Assembly: GCF_900114155.1 (NCBI RefSeq)
Contig: NZ_FOSC01000001.1
Span: 248,001 to 312,000, forward strand
From: Marinobacter persicus
GTDB lineage: Bacteria; Pseudomonadota; Gammaproteobacteria; Pseudomonadales; Oleiphilaceae
Length of the DNA stretch: 64,000 nucleotides
Direction: 5' to 3'
Under the pieces are notes generated by a model that was not told the DNA's origin, did not search any database, and saw nothing but the letters and a program-made list of their open reading frames with translations. The position numbers and the translations under genes are program-made. Positions 42,331-50,903 of the stretch are shown piece by piece. Each line of letters starts with the position of its first letter. The stretch's first letter is position 1.

Positions 42331-42906
42331 ATGAAACTCTGCCCTGCTCTGAAAGCCTCTTTCCCGAAAGCCCTGGTGCTGACGGCAGCCACCGTGCTGG
42401 CAGGCTGCGGCTTCCAGTTGCGGGGCACCTCGCCGGTACCGGCAGCACTGCAGCCGCTGGCCGTGGATTGCCCGGAATCCCTGCCCGGGGATTTCTGCAA
42501 CTCCGTGCGTGATCAGTTGGAACTTGGCGGCGTGAAACTGGTTGATGAAAACCGTGCCGATTATATTCTGCGCCTGCGCGACTACCAGCAGGACCGCCGC
42601 GCCTCGGCCATCACCTCCGACGCCTCAGCGGCAGAATATGTGCTGCGACACACGGTGTCGGTAGAACTGTTCACCGCCGATGACGTGCCGCTGATCGCAA
42701 AAACCGACCTGAACGCCAGCGAAAGCTACCGCTACGATGAGAACAACGTGCTGGCCAAACAGCGTGAAGAGGACGAGCTGCGTCAGCAACTGGGTGACCG
42801 GCTGGCCCAGCAGGTTATCTTCCGCCTGGCACCAATGACCCAACAGCGTATTGACGCCGCCATCACCGAATATCACGACAGCCAGGAAGACGACGGAGGC
42901 TCATGA
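42331..42906 (+). CDS. lptE: LptE, outer-membrane lipoprotein of the LPS translocon
   Basis: 191 residues. The lipoprotein signal ends in LAGC with the lipidated Cys26. The start of the mature protein, GFQLRGTSPVPAALQPLAV, is the conserved LptE beginning. LptE plugs the LptD barrel and helps its assembly and LPS insertion. It starts 1 nt after leuS and overlaps holA by 4 nt. Confidence 0.95.
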   Translation: MKLCPALKASFPKALVLTAATVLAGCGFQLRGTSPVPAALQPLAVDCPESLPGDFCNSVRDQLELGGVKLVDENRADYILRLRDYQQDRRASAITSDASAAEYVLRHTVSVELFTADDVPLIAKTDLNASESYRYDENNVLAKQREEDELRQQLGDRLAQQVIFRLAPMTQQRIDAAITEYHDSQEDDGGS

Positions 42907-43916
42907 AAACCCAGCCCGGCCAGCTTCCCCAGCTTCTGAAGAAAGGCCTGGCACCGGTCTATCTGGTTTCCGGTGATGAACCACTACTGGTTCAGGAATG
43001 CTGTGACCAGATCCGCTCGGCCGCCCGTGAGGCTGGCTACCAGGACCGTCTGACTTTTCATGCTGACCATCAGCTGGACTGGAATGCCGTTGCCGACGAG
43101 TGCAACGCCCTGTCCCTGTTCGCCGAAAAACGCCGTATTGAAATCCACCTGCCCTCCGGGAAACTGGGCGATGGCCGTAAAGTCATGGAGCAGATACTGC
43201 AGGCGCCTCCGGAGGATGTGGTGCTGTTGTTGATCAGTGCCAAACTGGACGCCGCTGAAACCAAACGCAAATGGTATAAAGAGCTTCAGGGCACCGGTGT
43301 TCACGTGCCGGTGTGGCCGATTGACCCTGAAAAATTCCCGGGCTGGTTACAGCAACGGGCGGCCAGCCAGGGCCTGCAGCTAACCCGGGGCGCCATGATG
43401 ATTCTGGCAGAACGGCTGGAAGGTAACCTGCTGGCCGCCAGCCAGGAGCTGGATCGTCTGGCCCTGTTGCTGGGCAACAACAAGACCATTGACGAGGCAA
43501 CCGTTGAGCAGGCGGTACAGGACAGCTCGCGTTTCAACGGCTTTGAGCTGGTTACCGAACTGCTGTCCGGCAAGGCCGCGCACGCCGGCAAGATGATCGG
43601 CATTCTCCAGCAGGAGGGCGAAAATCCGCTTGGCCTGCTCAGCGTACTAACGCGGGATTTAAACCTGATTCTGGAACTGCAGAACACCGTTCAGCCGGGC
43701 GAGAACCCCTCCGCCTTCCTTAAAAAGCGCGGCGTCTTCCAGCCCCGGCGCGCCACCGCCGTACGCCAGGCCGCCAGCCGCCTTAACCGCAACCAGCTGC
43801 ACCAGGCCCTGCACCTGTGCAACCTTACCGATCGCGCCGCCAAAGGCTTTGACGATCTGGGCCCCTGGCACCATCTCCGGGATCTCTCCGTCGTACTGGC
43901 GGCACCGGCGCGCTGA
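42903..43916 (+). CDS. holA: DNA polymerase III delta subunit
   Basis: 337 residues, HolA family. The start PGQLPQLLKKGLAPVYLVSGDEPLLVQECCDQIRSAAREAGY matches domain I, an AAA+-like fold without a working ATP site. The middle block LQLTRGAMMILAERLEGNLLAASQELDRLALLLGNNKTIDEATVEQAV is typical. The delta subunit opens the sliding clamp in the clamp loader. It is coupled to lptE. Confidence 0.95.
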   Translation: MKTQPGQLPQLLKKGLAPVYLVSGDEPLLVQECCDQIRSAAREAGYQDRLTFHADHQLDWNAVADECNALSLFAEKRRIEIHLPSGKLGDGRKVMEQILQAPPEDVVLLLISAKLDAAETKRKWYKELQGTGVHVPVWPIDPEKFPGWLQQRAASQGLQLTRGAMMILAERLEGNLLAASQELDRLALLLGNNKTIDEATVEQAVQDSSRFNGFELVTELLSGKAAHAGKMIGILQQEGENPLGLLSVLTRDLNLILELQNTVQPGENPSAFLKKRGVFQPRRATAVRQAASRLNRNQLHQALHLCNLTDRAAKGFDDLGPWHHLRDLSVVLAAPAR

Positions 43917-43929
43917 TTTCATTCCTTCC

Positions 43930-43959
43930 TTGACACAAATTCTGCAGCGGGCGCATGCT
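43930..43959 (+). promoter_or_regulatory. Possible promoter of the small helical-protein gene
   Basis: A perfect -35 TTGACA (43930-43935) lies just after holA. The best -10 at 18 nt is CATGCT (43954-43959), only a half match, so strength is uncertain. Confidence 0.35.
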
Positions 43960-44000
43960 GAGTCTATGCTTATCATGGAATGCAAGGAGGACAATTCACC

Positions 44001-44264
44001 ATGAACCTGCAAGACGAACTTCACAAACTGTCGGAAAAGATCAAGCAGTACCGGGACGAAGCCCGGGTGCAGATGCACCTGGCCCGGGAAGATGTGAAAG
44101 ACGAATGGGATGATCTGGAAAAAGACTGGGAACGCTTCCGCCACAAGATGGATGACATCCTGCACGACACCGAAGATGCCGGCCACGAGGCCCGGGAGAC
44201 TGCACACCGGCTGGGAGAAGACCTGAAATCCGGTTATCAGAATATTCGCAAGAAGCTGAAGTAA
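44001..44264 (+). CDS. Small charged helical protein of unknown function
   Basis: 87 residues from the ATG at 44001, which has a near-perfect AAGGAGG 10 nt upstream. The sequence is rich in Asp, Glu, Lys, Arg and His and is almost surely one or two long helices: NLQDELHKLSEKIKQYRDEARVQMHLAREDVKDEWDDLEKDWERFRHKMDDILHDTEDAGHEARETAHRLGEDLKSGYQNIRKKL. Heptad-like spacing suggests a coiled coil. There is no membrane helix, so it is not a YqjD/ElaB protein despite some similarity in style. It has its own possible promoter and terminator. I do not recognise a function. Confidence 0.8.
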   Translation: MNLQDELHKLSEKIKQYRDEARVQMHLAREDVKDEWDDLEKDWERFRHKMDDILHDTEDAGHEARETAHRLGEDLKSGYQNIRKKLK

Positions 44265-44270
44265 CTGTCT

Positions 44271-44320
44271 GGCCTGCCCGTGAACTCGAATAGAGAAAAC
44301 AGGCAGGCCTTTCCATTTTT
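44271..44320 (+). terminator. Intrinsic terminator after the small helical-protein gene
   Basis: GGCCTGCC (44271-44278) pairs with GGCAGGCC (44302-44309), followed by TTTCCATTTTT. It acts in the plus direction. No T-run follows on the minus strand for the converging dehydrogenase gene. Confidence 0.7.
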
Positions 44321-44325
44321 ACATG

Positions 44326-46116
44326 TTAGATTTCGCTGGCATCCGGCGCCATCATTGCCCCCTCGCCACTGCGAATCCCCTCAGCCAGCGCCACCGTGCG
44401 CGGCAGTAAACGGTCGTAGTAAAAGCGTGCCGTCTTGATCTTGCCGGTGTAGAAACCGGACGTATCATTACCGGCCTTCTCGGCCGCCGCTTTCACCATC
44501 TTCGCCCACATATAGGCCAGCGCGGTGTAGCCGAACATGTCGAGGTAATCCACGGCCGCAGCGCCCACGGCTTCGGGGTTTTCGCCCGCCTGTTTGATCA
44601 CCAGCTCAGTCACATCCGACAACCGCTCAAGCGCCGCCGCCAGGGATTCCAGGTAGGGACGTAACGCAGCGTCCATGCTGTTCTGCTCGATGAAGTTGGT
44701 GACGTCCTCGGCGAACAGTTCAAACAGTTTGCCTTCACTGCCCACCACCTTGCGGCCCATCAAATCCATGGCCTGAATACCGTTGGTGCCCTCGTAAATC
44801 TGGGTAATGCGGCAATCGCGCACCAACTGCTCCTGGCCCCACTCCCGGATAAATCCGTGGCCACCAAACACCTGCTGGCCGAGAATGGTGGTATCCAGTC
44901 CCCGGTCGGTCAGGAAAGCCTTGGCCACTGGCGTTAGCAAAGCGACCATGCCGTCTGCATGCTCCCGTTGCTGATCGTCCTCGGAGAACTTGGCAATGTC
45001 CAGCCAGCTGGCCACATAAGTGGAAAACGCACGGCCACCTTCCACGAAACTTTTCATGGTCATCAGCATGCGGCGCACATCCGGATGCACCAGAATCGGG
45101 TCAGCAGCCTTGTCTGGCTGTCGGGCACCGGTAGGCGCACGACTCTGGATACGCTCATTGGCGTACTCCCGGGCACTTTGCAGGGAGGCTTCCGCCGCGC
45201 CCAGGCCCTGGATGCCCACCCCAAGGCGCTCGTAGTTCATCATGGTGAACATGGCCGCCAGACCTTTGTTCTCCTCGCCTACCAGCCAGCCGGTGGCACC
45301 GTCGTAGTTCATCACACAGGTGGCCGAGGCCTTGATGCCCATTTTCTTTTCCAGCGATCCACAACCAAACTGATTGCGCTCGCCCAGCGAGCCGTCGTCG
45401 TTCACCAGGAACTTGGGCACCAGGAACATGGAGATGCCTTTCGGGCCCTTGGGCGCATCCGGCAGTTTGGCCAGCACCAGGTGCACGATATTCTCCGCCA
45501 TATCGTGCTCGCCCCAGGTAATGAAAATCTTGGTGCCCGTGATCCGGTAGGAGCCGTCATCCTGCGGTTCCGCCTTGGTGCGGATAATGCCCAGGTCGGT
45601 GCCCGCGTGAGGCTCGGTCAGGTCCATGGCCCCGGACCACTCGCCAGAATAGAGCTTAGGCAGGTATTTTTCTTTCAGCTCCGGGCTGCCGTGGGCGTCC
45701 AGCGCCACACAGGCCCCGGCGGTCAGCATCGGCGCCAGGCCGAAAGACATGTTGGCTGCCTGCATCATTTCCTCGAACTGCGCCACCAGGGTCTTGGGCA
45801 TGCCCATGCCACCGAATTCCGGGTTACCACCCAGCCCATTCCAGCCGCCTTCGACCAGCGTCTGGTAAGCTTCTTTGAAACCTTCCGGGGTCGTGACATC
45901 ACCATCATTCCAGCGACAGCCCTGTTCATCGGCTTCGCGGTTGAGCGGTGCCAGCACGCCGGCGGTGATCTTCCCGGCTTCTTCCAGAATGGCGTCAGCG
46001 GTGTCGGGGTCCACGTTCCCGGCGACCCCTGGCAGGGATGCCCACAAAGCGGGGGCGTCGAACACTTCGTTAAGGACAAAACGCATCTCGCGAAGGGGGG
46101 CCTGGTAATCTGCCAT
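44326..46116 (-). CDS. Acyl-CoA dehydrogenase with extended C-terminal domain (paralogue A)
   Basis: 596 residues from the ATG at 46116 (AGGAGAG upstream). The N-terminal, middle and C-terminal acyl-CoA dehydrogenase domains are followed by the extra C-terminal domain seen in the DmdC-like, roughly 600-residue group. FAD and substrate motifs: MDLTEPHAGTDLGIIRTKAEPQDDGSYRITGTKIFITWGEHDMAENI and VFGGHGFIREWGQEQLVRDCRITQIYEGTNGIQAMDL. The Glu of YEGTNGIQ is the likely catalytic base of this group. The substrate is unknown; long-chain or methylthio acyl-CoA are both seen in relatives. The neighbouring gene is a paralogue. Confidence 0.9.
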   Translation of the reverse strand: MADYQAPLREMRFVLNEVFDAPALWASLPGVAGNVDPDTADAILEEAGKITAGVLAPLNREADEQGCRWNDGDVTTPEGFKEAYQTLVEGGWNGLGGNPEFGGMGMPKTLVAQFEEMMQAANMSFGLAPMLTAGACVALDAHGSPELKEKYLPKLYSGEWSGAMDLTEPHAGTDLGIIRTKAEPQDDGSYRITGTKIFITWGEHDMAENIVHLVLAKLPDAPKGPKGISMFLVPKFLVNDDGSLGERNQFGCGSLEKKMGIKASATCVMNYDGATGWLVGEENKGLAAMFTMMNYERLGVGIQGLGAAEASLQSAREYANERIQSRAPTGARQPDKAADPILVHPDVRRMLMTMKSFVEGGRAFSTYVASWLDIAKFSEDDQQREHADGMVALLTPVAKAFLTDRGLDTTILGQQVFGGHGFIREWGQEQLVRDCRITQIYEGTNGIQAMDLMGRKVVGSEGKLFELFAEDVTNFIEQNSMDAALRPYLESLAAALERLSDVTELVIKQAGENPEAVGAAAVDYLDMFGYTALAYMWAKMVKAAAEKAGNDTSGFYTGKIKTARFYYDRLLPRTVALAEGIRSGEGAMMAPDASEI

Positions 46117-46216
46117 ATCACTCTCCTGAACTGGTTTGAAGTAGCCTGCCCTGATTGTCATTTGCAGCTACAACTTATTGTTTTTACGAGTCTAGACTAT
46201 ACGCCGGCCAGCGGAT

Positions 46217-46250
46217 AAAAAAGCCCGCCTCCGGCGGGAGAACGGGCTTT
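46217..46250 (-). terminator. Intrinsic terminator after paralogue B
   Basis: AAAGCCCG (46220-46227) and CGGGCTTT (46243-46250) form the stem. On the minus strand it is followed by six T (46222-46217). It lies between the two dehydrogenase genes, so these are probably separate transcription units. Confidence 0.8.
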
Positions 46251-46278
46251 CGATTAACGCGGAGCCAGAACGCCTCCG

Positions 46279-48078
46279 TCAGATGAAGAACGCATCTTCC
46301 GGCATGTCCAGCAGCGTGTCGGCGCCGGCCAGCATTGCCTCGGCGTGGGCCTTGGTGCGCGGCAGCAGGCGTTTGAAGTAGAAGCGGGCGGTCTGCACCT
46401 TGGCGTTGTAGAACATCTCCTCGGTGGTGCCCTCGGCCAGTTGTTCCTGGGCCACTTTCGCCATACGCGCCCACAGGTAACCGAACACGATATAACCGGA
46501 GTACATCAGGTAATCCACCGAGGCGGCACCCACTTCTTCCCGGTTTTTCATGGCGGTCATGCCGATCTTCATGGTGACATCGCCCCATTCCTTGTTCAGG
46601 GCCGCCAGTGGCTCGACAAATTCCTTGAGCTGCTCGTTATCGGCGTTTTCCTTGCAGAACAGGTGCACCTGCTTGGTGAACACTTTCAATGCTTCGCCCT
46701 GACTCATCAGCACCTTACGGCCAAGCAGGTCCAGCGCCTGGATGCCGGTGGTGCCCTCGTAGATCATGCCGATGCGGGCGTCACGCACGTTCTGCTCCAT
46801 GCCCCACTCGGAGATGTAGCCGTGGCCACCGAACACCTGCATACCCAGGTTGGCTGATTCGTAGCCAATTTCGGTCAGGAAGGCCTTGGCGATCGGCGTC
46901 AGGAAGCTCAGTAGCGCATCCGCCGCCTGCTTTTCCTCGTCGGTCTTGCCACTGTGGACAATGTCCACCTGCTGCCCGGCCAGATAAATCAGTGCCCGGG
47001 CGCCTTCGGCAATGGCTTTCTGGGTCAACAGCATGCGACGCACGTCCGGATGAACGATGATCGGGTCCGCGATACCGTCCGGGTTCTTCGGCCCGCTCAG
47101 GGAGCGCATGGCCAGACGTTCTTTTGCATAGGCCAGCGACCCCTGGAAACCCAGCTCGGCGGCGCCCAGCCCCTGGATGGCGGTGCCGATGCGGGCGGTG
47201 TTCATGAAGGTGAACATGCAGTTCAGGCCTTTGTTCTCCGGCCCGATCAGCCAGCCCTTGGCGCCGTCAAAGTTCATCACGCAGGTGGCGTTGCCATGGA
47301 TACCCATCTTGTGTTCCAGGGAGCCACAGGAAAGACCGTTGCGCTCGCCGGCCGAACCGTCTTCGTTGGGCAGACACTTGGGCACAATGAACAGGGAAAT
47401 ACCCTTGGTCCCTTCCGGCGCACCCGGCAGGCGGGCCAGAACGATGTGCACGATGTTCTCGGCCATGTCGTGCTCACCAGCGGAAATGAAGATCTTGGTG
47501 CCGGTAATACGGTAACTGCCGTCCTCGTTTGGTTCGGCCTTGGTCCGCAGGGTGCCCAGGTCCGAGCCGCAATGAGGTTCGGTCAGGCACATGGTGCCGG
47601 TCCACTCACCGCTGGTCAGTTTGGTCAGGTAGGTCTGTTTCTGTTCCTCGGTACCGTGGGCCTCGATGGTGTTGATGGCACCGTGACTCAGGCCCGGATA
47701 CATGCCCCAGGACCAGTTGGCGGTGCCGACCATTTCGCTGATCACCAGACCAATGGAATGCGGCAGCCCCTGGCCGCCGTAGTTCGGATCGGCGGTGATG
47801 GATGGCCATCCGCCTTCCACGTATTGCTGGTAGGCTTCCTTGAAACCGGAGGGGGTTTTCACGCCGTCGTCGGTCAGCTTGCAGCCTTCTTCGTCACCCA
47901 CGCGGTTGAGCGGAGACAGCACCTGCTCACAGAACTTGGCCCCTTCCTGGACAATGGCATCGACCATATCAGGTGTTGCATCTTCGGCCCCTTCCAGGCT
48001 GGCGTAATGCTGCTCGGCGCTGAGCAACTCGTTCATGACAAACTGGATATCACGCAGGGGAGCTTTGTATTCAGGCAT
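46279..48078 (-). CDS. Acyl-CoA dehydrogenase with extended C-terminal domain (paralogue B)
   Basis: 599 residues from the ATG at 48078 (GAGGTGG upstream). A longer frame starts with 46 residues that lack similarity. Same architecture as paralogue A, with MCLTEPHCGSDLGTLRTKAEPNEDGSYRITGTKIFISAGEHDMAENI and VFGGHGYISEWGMEQNVRDARIGMIYEGTTGIQALDLLGRKVL. The likely catalytic Glu is in YEGTTGIQ. By eye the two proteins are about half identical, so this is an old tandem duplication. The role is beta-oxidation of an unidentified acyl-CoA, with electrons going to ETF. Confidence 0.9.
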   Translation of the reverse strand: MPEYKAPLRDIQFVMNELLSAEQHYASLEGAEDATPDMVDAIVQEGAKFCEQVLSPLNRVGDEEGCKLTDDGVKTPSGFKEAYQQYVEGGWPSITADPNYGGQGLPHSIGLVISEMVGTANWSWGMYPGLSHGAINTIEAHGTEEQKQTYLTKLTSGEWTGTMCLTEPHCGSDLGTLRTKAEPNEDGSYRITGTKIFISAGEHDMAENIVHIVLARLPGAPEGTKGISLFIVPKCLPNEDGSAGERNGLSCGSLEHKMGIHGNATCVMNFDGAKGWLIGPENKGLNCMFTFMNTARIGTAIQGLGAAELGFQGSLAYAKERLAMRSLSGPKNPDGIADPIIVHPDVRRMLLTQKAIAEGARALIYLAGQQVDIVHSGKTDEEKQAADALLSFLTPIAKAFLTEIGYESANLGMQVFGGHGYISEWGMEQNVRDARIGMIYEGTTGIQALDLLGRKVLMSQGEALKVFTKQVHLFCKENADNEQLKEFVEPLAALNKEWGDVTMKIGMTAMKNREEVGAASVDYLMYSGYIVFGYLWARMAKVAQEQLAEGTTEEMFYNAKVQTARFYFKRLLPRTKAHAEAMLAGADTLLDMPEDAFFI

Positions 48079-48382
48079 CGTTTCCACCTCGGTTGACGGC
48101 CCGGCGCCCTGTTTGAGGGACGCTCGGGGTTTGCTCGGGTACGGTGATGTGTCGGCATCACGGCTTTTTATTAAACGCTTGTTTGAAACATACGTTTTGG
48201 CGAGCAAAGCTGTCAATAGGCTGATGTGAATTTTCTGCTACATAGACGCCTTACGCATTCGGGGAAGCCTTTCCAAAACACGCTGTGAATACGTCCCTGT
48301 AACGCTCGAGCTCCGCCATCCATGGCTCCGCACGGTTTTGGAAAGGCTTCCCCGATTACGTATAGCTGATGTAGGTGTTTTA
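48079..48382. other. Leader region upstream of paralogue B
   Basis: About 300 nt without a gene. It holds RNA element copy 6 (48259-48355). The 180 nt nearer the dehydrogenase include TTGTTTGAAAC-like AT-rich sequence around 48180 (on the plus strand), where its promoter probably lies. I see no confident boxes. Confidence 0.5.
48259..48355 (-). ncRNA. TwoAYGGAY-like RNA element, copy 6
   Basis: Perfect 21-bp clamp stem (48259-48279 with 48335-48355), extendable outward with mismatches. On the minus strand hairpin 1 has loop ATGGAT and hairpin 2 is TAC-AGGGAC-GTA. The core is almost the same as copy 2. It lies in sense downstream of the SprA-like gene and upstream of dehydrogenase B. Confidence 0.75.
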
Positions 48383-49030
48383 TCAGGCAAACACCGACAA
48401 GGCGCCTTCCCGCTCGTCTTCGCCCGCTGCCATTTCGGCCTGGGCCTGCAACATGGTCTGCATGGCCCTGGCGGCAACGGCACGGTCTTGAGCGGAGGGT
48501 TGGGCAGGCGCCATGGCGGCGGCACGTACCACGCGCATTTTTTCGATGGTGGCTTGCGGGTCACCCTCAACCGGTGAGACATCAATGGAGACCTCGCCAC
48601 CCACCGCATATTGGGCGCCATCGGGGCCGCGCTCGTAGGTGAACGACATGGCTCCGGCATACTGGCCGCCGACAGACTGGTGAGCCTGCTCGTGGGCGCG
48701 GACTTCACGGTCGCGGGCTTTGAGTTCGGTCAGCTCTTTGAGCTGGTCGGGAGTGAGATTCTGGCCGTTGTTCCGCTGGCTTGCGTTTTCGCCCTGGCGG
48801 CTTTCATCGCGTTGCCGCCCAGAGCTTTGCTCGGTGGCGCGATTCGCATCGTTGTTACCGGCGCTTTGTCCGACGGCGGGAGCTGAGCGGGTATTGGCTT
48901 CAGTCGCCGTCTCGCCGGCGGCCGCCGTGCGGCCAGAGGTCGATTGCTGGCCGGGCGGCACAGCACCAACCGGCGGCAGGGCACCACCGGTGGAAGGGAA
49001 AATCGGGGGTACGGAAGAGAGAACGTTCAC
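48383..49030 (-). CDS. Putative metalloprotease, SprA-related (CJM1_0395) family
   Basis: 215 residues. The first 90 are low-complexity and rich in Ser, Ala, Gln and Asn (GQQSTSGRTAAAGETATEANTRS...). The conserved part is LTELKARDREVRAHEQAHQSVGGQYAGAMSFTYERGPDGAQYAVGGEVSIDVSPV EGDP, with HEQAH in the position of an HExxH zinc site. No signal peptide is visible. The biological role is not known. It lies just downstream of the small rod-like gene at 49055. Confidence 0.8.
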   Translation of the reverse strand: MNVLSSVPPIFPSTGGALPPVGAVPPGQQSTSGRTAAAGETATEANTRSAPAVGQSAGNNDANRATEQSSGRQRDESRQGENASQRNNGQNLTPDQLKELTELKARDREVRAHEQAHQSVGGQYAGAMSFTYERGPDGAQYAVGGEVSIDVSPVEGDPQATIEKMRVVRAAAMAPAQPSAQDRAVAARAMQTMLQAQAEMAAGEDEREGALSVFA

Positions 49031-49054
49031 GACATGACGTTTCCCGGCAGTGGA

Positions 49055-49300
49055 TCAGGCGCGCAGATCCAGCAGTGTTCCGAGCGTTTCATCTGCGGTT
49101 TTCACCACCTGGGCGGACGCTTCCACACTGCGTTCGTAAAGATTGAGCTCAATGATCGGCTCGGCCAGGTTGCCGGCACCGTCTGCACTGCCCTTGGGAC
49201 CGTCGGCTCCGCCACGGGCGATCTTCCGGGCGGCGTTTTCCATGCCAACAATGCCATCCTGGACACCCTGTATGCCAATTCCCAGTGTGTTGTTGATCAT
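49055..49300 (-). CDS. Small protein resembling the C-terminal part of flagellar rod/hook proteins
   Basis: 81 residues with AAAGGAGC before the start. The start INNTLGIGIQGVQDGIVGMENAARKIA and the end LAEPIIELNLYERSVEASAQVVKTADETLGTLLDLRA resemble the two terminal helices of axial flagellar proteins (FlgB, FlgC, FlgE type), with almost no middle domain. It may be a degenerate or specialised mini-protein. No flagellar genes are nearby, so the role is uncertain. It and the SprA-like gene are probably cotranscribed. Confidence 0.7.
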   Translation of the reverse strand: MINNTLGIGIQGVQDGIVGMENAARKIARGGADGPKGSADGAGNLAEPIIELNLYERSVEASAQVVKTADETLGTLLDLRA

Positions 49301-49348
49301 GGTTGCGCTCCTTTAACTGAACCTGATGTTATTAACGCACAACCTTGT

Positions 49349-50053
49349 TCAATTTTCAATCAAGGGCTCGATATTCACATATTTCTTCAGTATGCCCGGC
49401 AGGCTTTTGTCGGGCTTGCCTTCTATCCACGGCAAAACGCCCAGGCAAGGGGTTTTCAGGTGCAGGCTCAGGTAGTTGAGGGTTTCCTGCTCACACTCCA
49501 TGGGCTCGGGATCAATCCGGTTGCCAATCCAGCCCGCCACTCGAAGGCCATCGGCCTGTATGGCTTCCACCGTCAGCAAGGCGTGGTTGATGCAGCCAAG
49601 CTGTAACGGGATCACCACGATCACACCCAGCCCCATTTCCCGGGGTACGGCTGCGTAGGTTTCCCGATCGTTCAGGGGCACCCGCCAGCCGCCGGCGCCC
49701 TCGATCAGCATAAGGTCAGAGGGGCGTATCTGGGTACCACGGCAAAAGCCGATAATCCGTTGCGCCGAGATGGTCTGGCCCGCCTGGTGGGCCGCCACGT
49801 GCGGCGCAATGGCGGGCTCCAGGGCGATGGGATTGATGGCTTCGTATGAAATTTCTTCGGTGATGGCGCTCTGTAACAGCAGGGCGTCATCATTGCGAAG
49901 CCCCAGGGCGGTGTGTTCACAGCCGGAGGCGATCGGTTTCATGGCAATGGTTTTCAGGCCCTGCTCTCTGGCGGCTTCCAGCAGGGTGGCAGTGGCGATG
50001 GTTTTGCCAACGCCGGTGTTGGTGCCGGTTACGAAATAGGTTTTTTTTGCCAC
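49349..50053 (-). CDS. bioD: BioD, dethiobiotin synthetase
   Basis: 234 residues from a GTG at 50053 (AAGGAC upstream). The P-loop is GTNTGVGKT (10-18). Further motifs are MKPIASGC and LIEGAGGWRVPLND, the latter binding the carbamate and nucleotide. BioD closes the ureido ring of biotin using ATP and CO2. Codons 2-4 contain a run of eight A (GCAAAAAAAAC), which could slip. It follows bioC by 16 nt. Confidence 0.95.
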   Translation of the reverse strand: MAKKTYFVTGTNTGVGKTIATATLLEAAREQGLKTIAMKPIASGCEHTALGLRNDDALLLQSAITEEISYEAINPIALEPAIAPHVAAHQAGQTISAQRIIGFCRGTQIRPSDLMLIEGAGGWRVPLNDRETYAAVPREMGLGVIVVIPLQLGCINHALLTVEAIQADGLRVAGWIGNRIDPEPMECEQETLNYLSLHLKTPCLGVLPWIEGKPDKSLPGILKKYVNIEPLIEN

Positions 50054-50069
50054 TTTTTGTCCTTGTCTA

Positions 50070-50903
50070 TCAAACTGGCTTTCGCCAATACTGCCAGCCG
50101 GCCCGGTAGCTGGCACTAACTTGCCCGAATTCGTCTTTCGGGTAAGCCTGGCACATGGCCTTGAACCGGCCCGGGGCGGTTACCGTTCGCCGGCGTTGCT
50201 CGCCTTTGTAGCCCGCCCCCAGGTGTTTCAGTTCCCGGTTGAGGGCCAGGGGGGAATTGTAAGGCAAAATTATCGTTTCTGCCCGATGTTGCACGCCTGG
50301 TAAAACGCCATTCACCAACTGCTGCCAATCGGTCTCCCGGGCGAAACGGTTAACATGGGGCTGGCCGGGGTCGGCCCGGGCCCAGGCTGCTTCCAGCTCC
50401 GCAAGAGTGCCGTCGAGCAGGGTGGAAATCGCGAGGATCCCACCGGGCTTCAGCAGCCGGCGACATTCGGCGAAGATTACCTCGGGCCGGTTGCTCCACT
50501 GGATCATCAGGTTACTGAAAATAAGGTCTACGCTTTGGTCGGGCAAGGGCAGCTGTTCGGCATCGGCGTTAAGCCAGCTAACATGGCCGGGGCCGCAGGC
50601 TTTGGACTGGGTCAGCATGCCGGGGGACAGATCGGCGCCGGTCAGTGATGCTTCCGGGAAGCGTTCGGCCAGTTTCCGGGTGAACCAGCCCGTGCCGCAG
50701 CCCAGATCCAGGATGCTGTCCGGACGGAAGTGTTCTGGCAGCCAGGCCAGCATGGTGTCGCCCATGCACTTTTGCAGGCGCGCCGCTGTGTCGTAGGTCT
50801 GGCTCGCACCGCCAAAGCCCCGGGCGATGGATTCCTTGCTGCCGGTGCTTATCCTCGCGGGCTCCGAGGCCGGCGCATGCACAATCTCCGTAGCAGCGTT
50901 CAT
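50070..50903 (-). CDS. bioC: BioC, malonyl-ACP O-methyltransferase
   Basis: 277 residues. SAM-binding motif I is ILDLGCGTGWFTRKLAERF, with LPDQSVDLIFSNLMIQWSNRP as a later BioC motif. BioC methylates malonyl-ACP so that fatty-acid synthase can build the pimeloyl moiety. A BioH-type esterase must remove the methyl group, but no such gene is in this cluster. It overlaps bioF by 4 nt. Confidence 0.94.
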   Translation of the reverse strand: MNAATEIVHAPASEPARISTGSKESIARGFGGASQTYDTAARLQKCMGDTMLAWLPEHFRPDSILDLGCGTGWFTRKLAERFPEASLTGADLSPGMLTQSKACGPGHVSWLNADAEQLPLPDQSVDLIFSNLMIQWSNRPEVIFAECRRLLKPGGILAISTLLDGTLAELEAAWARADPGQPHVNRFARETDWQQLVNGVLPGVQHRAETIILPYNSPLALNRELKHLGAGYKGEQRRRTVTAPGRFKAMCQAYPKDEFGQVSASYRAGWQYWRKPV

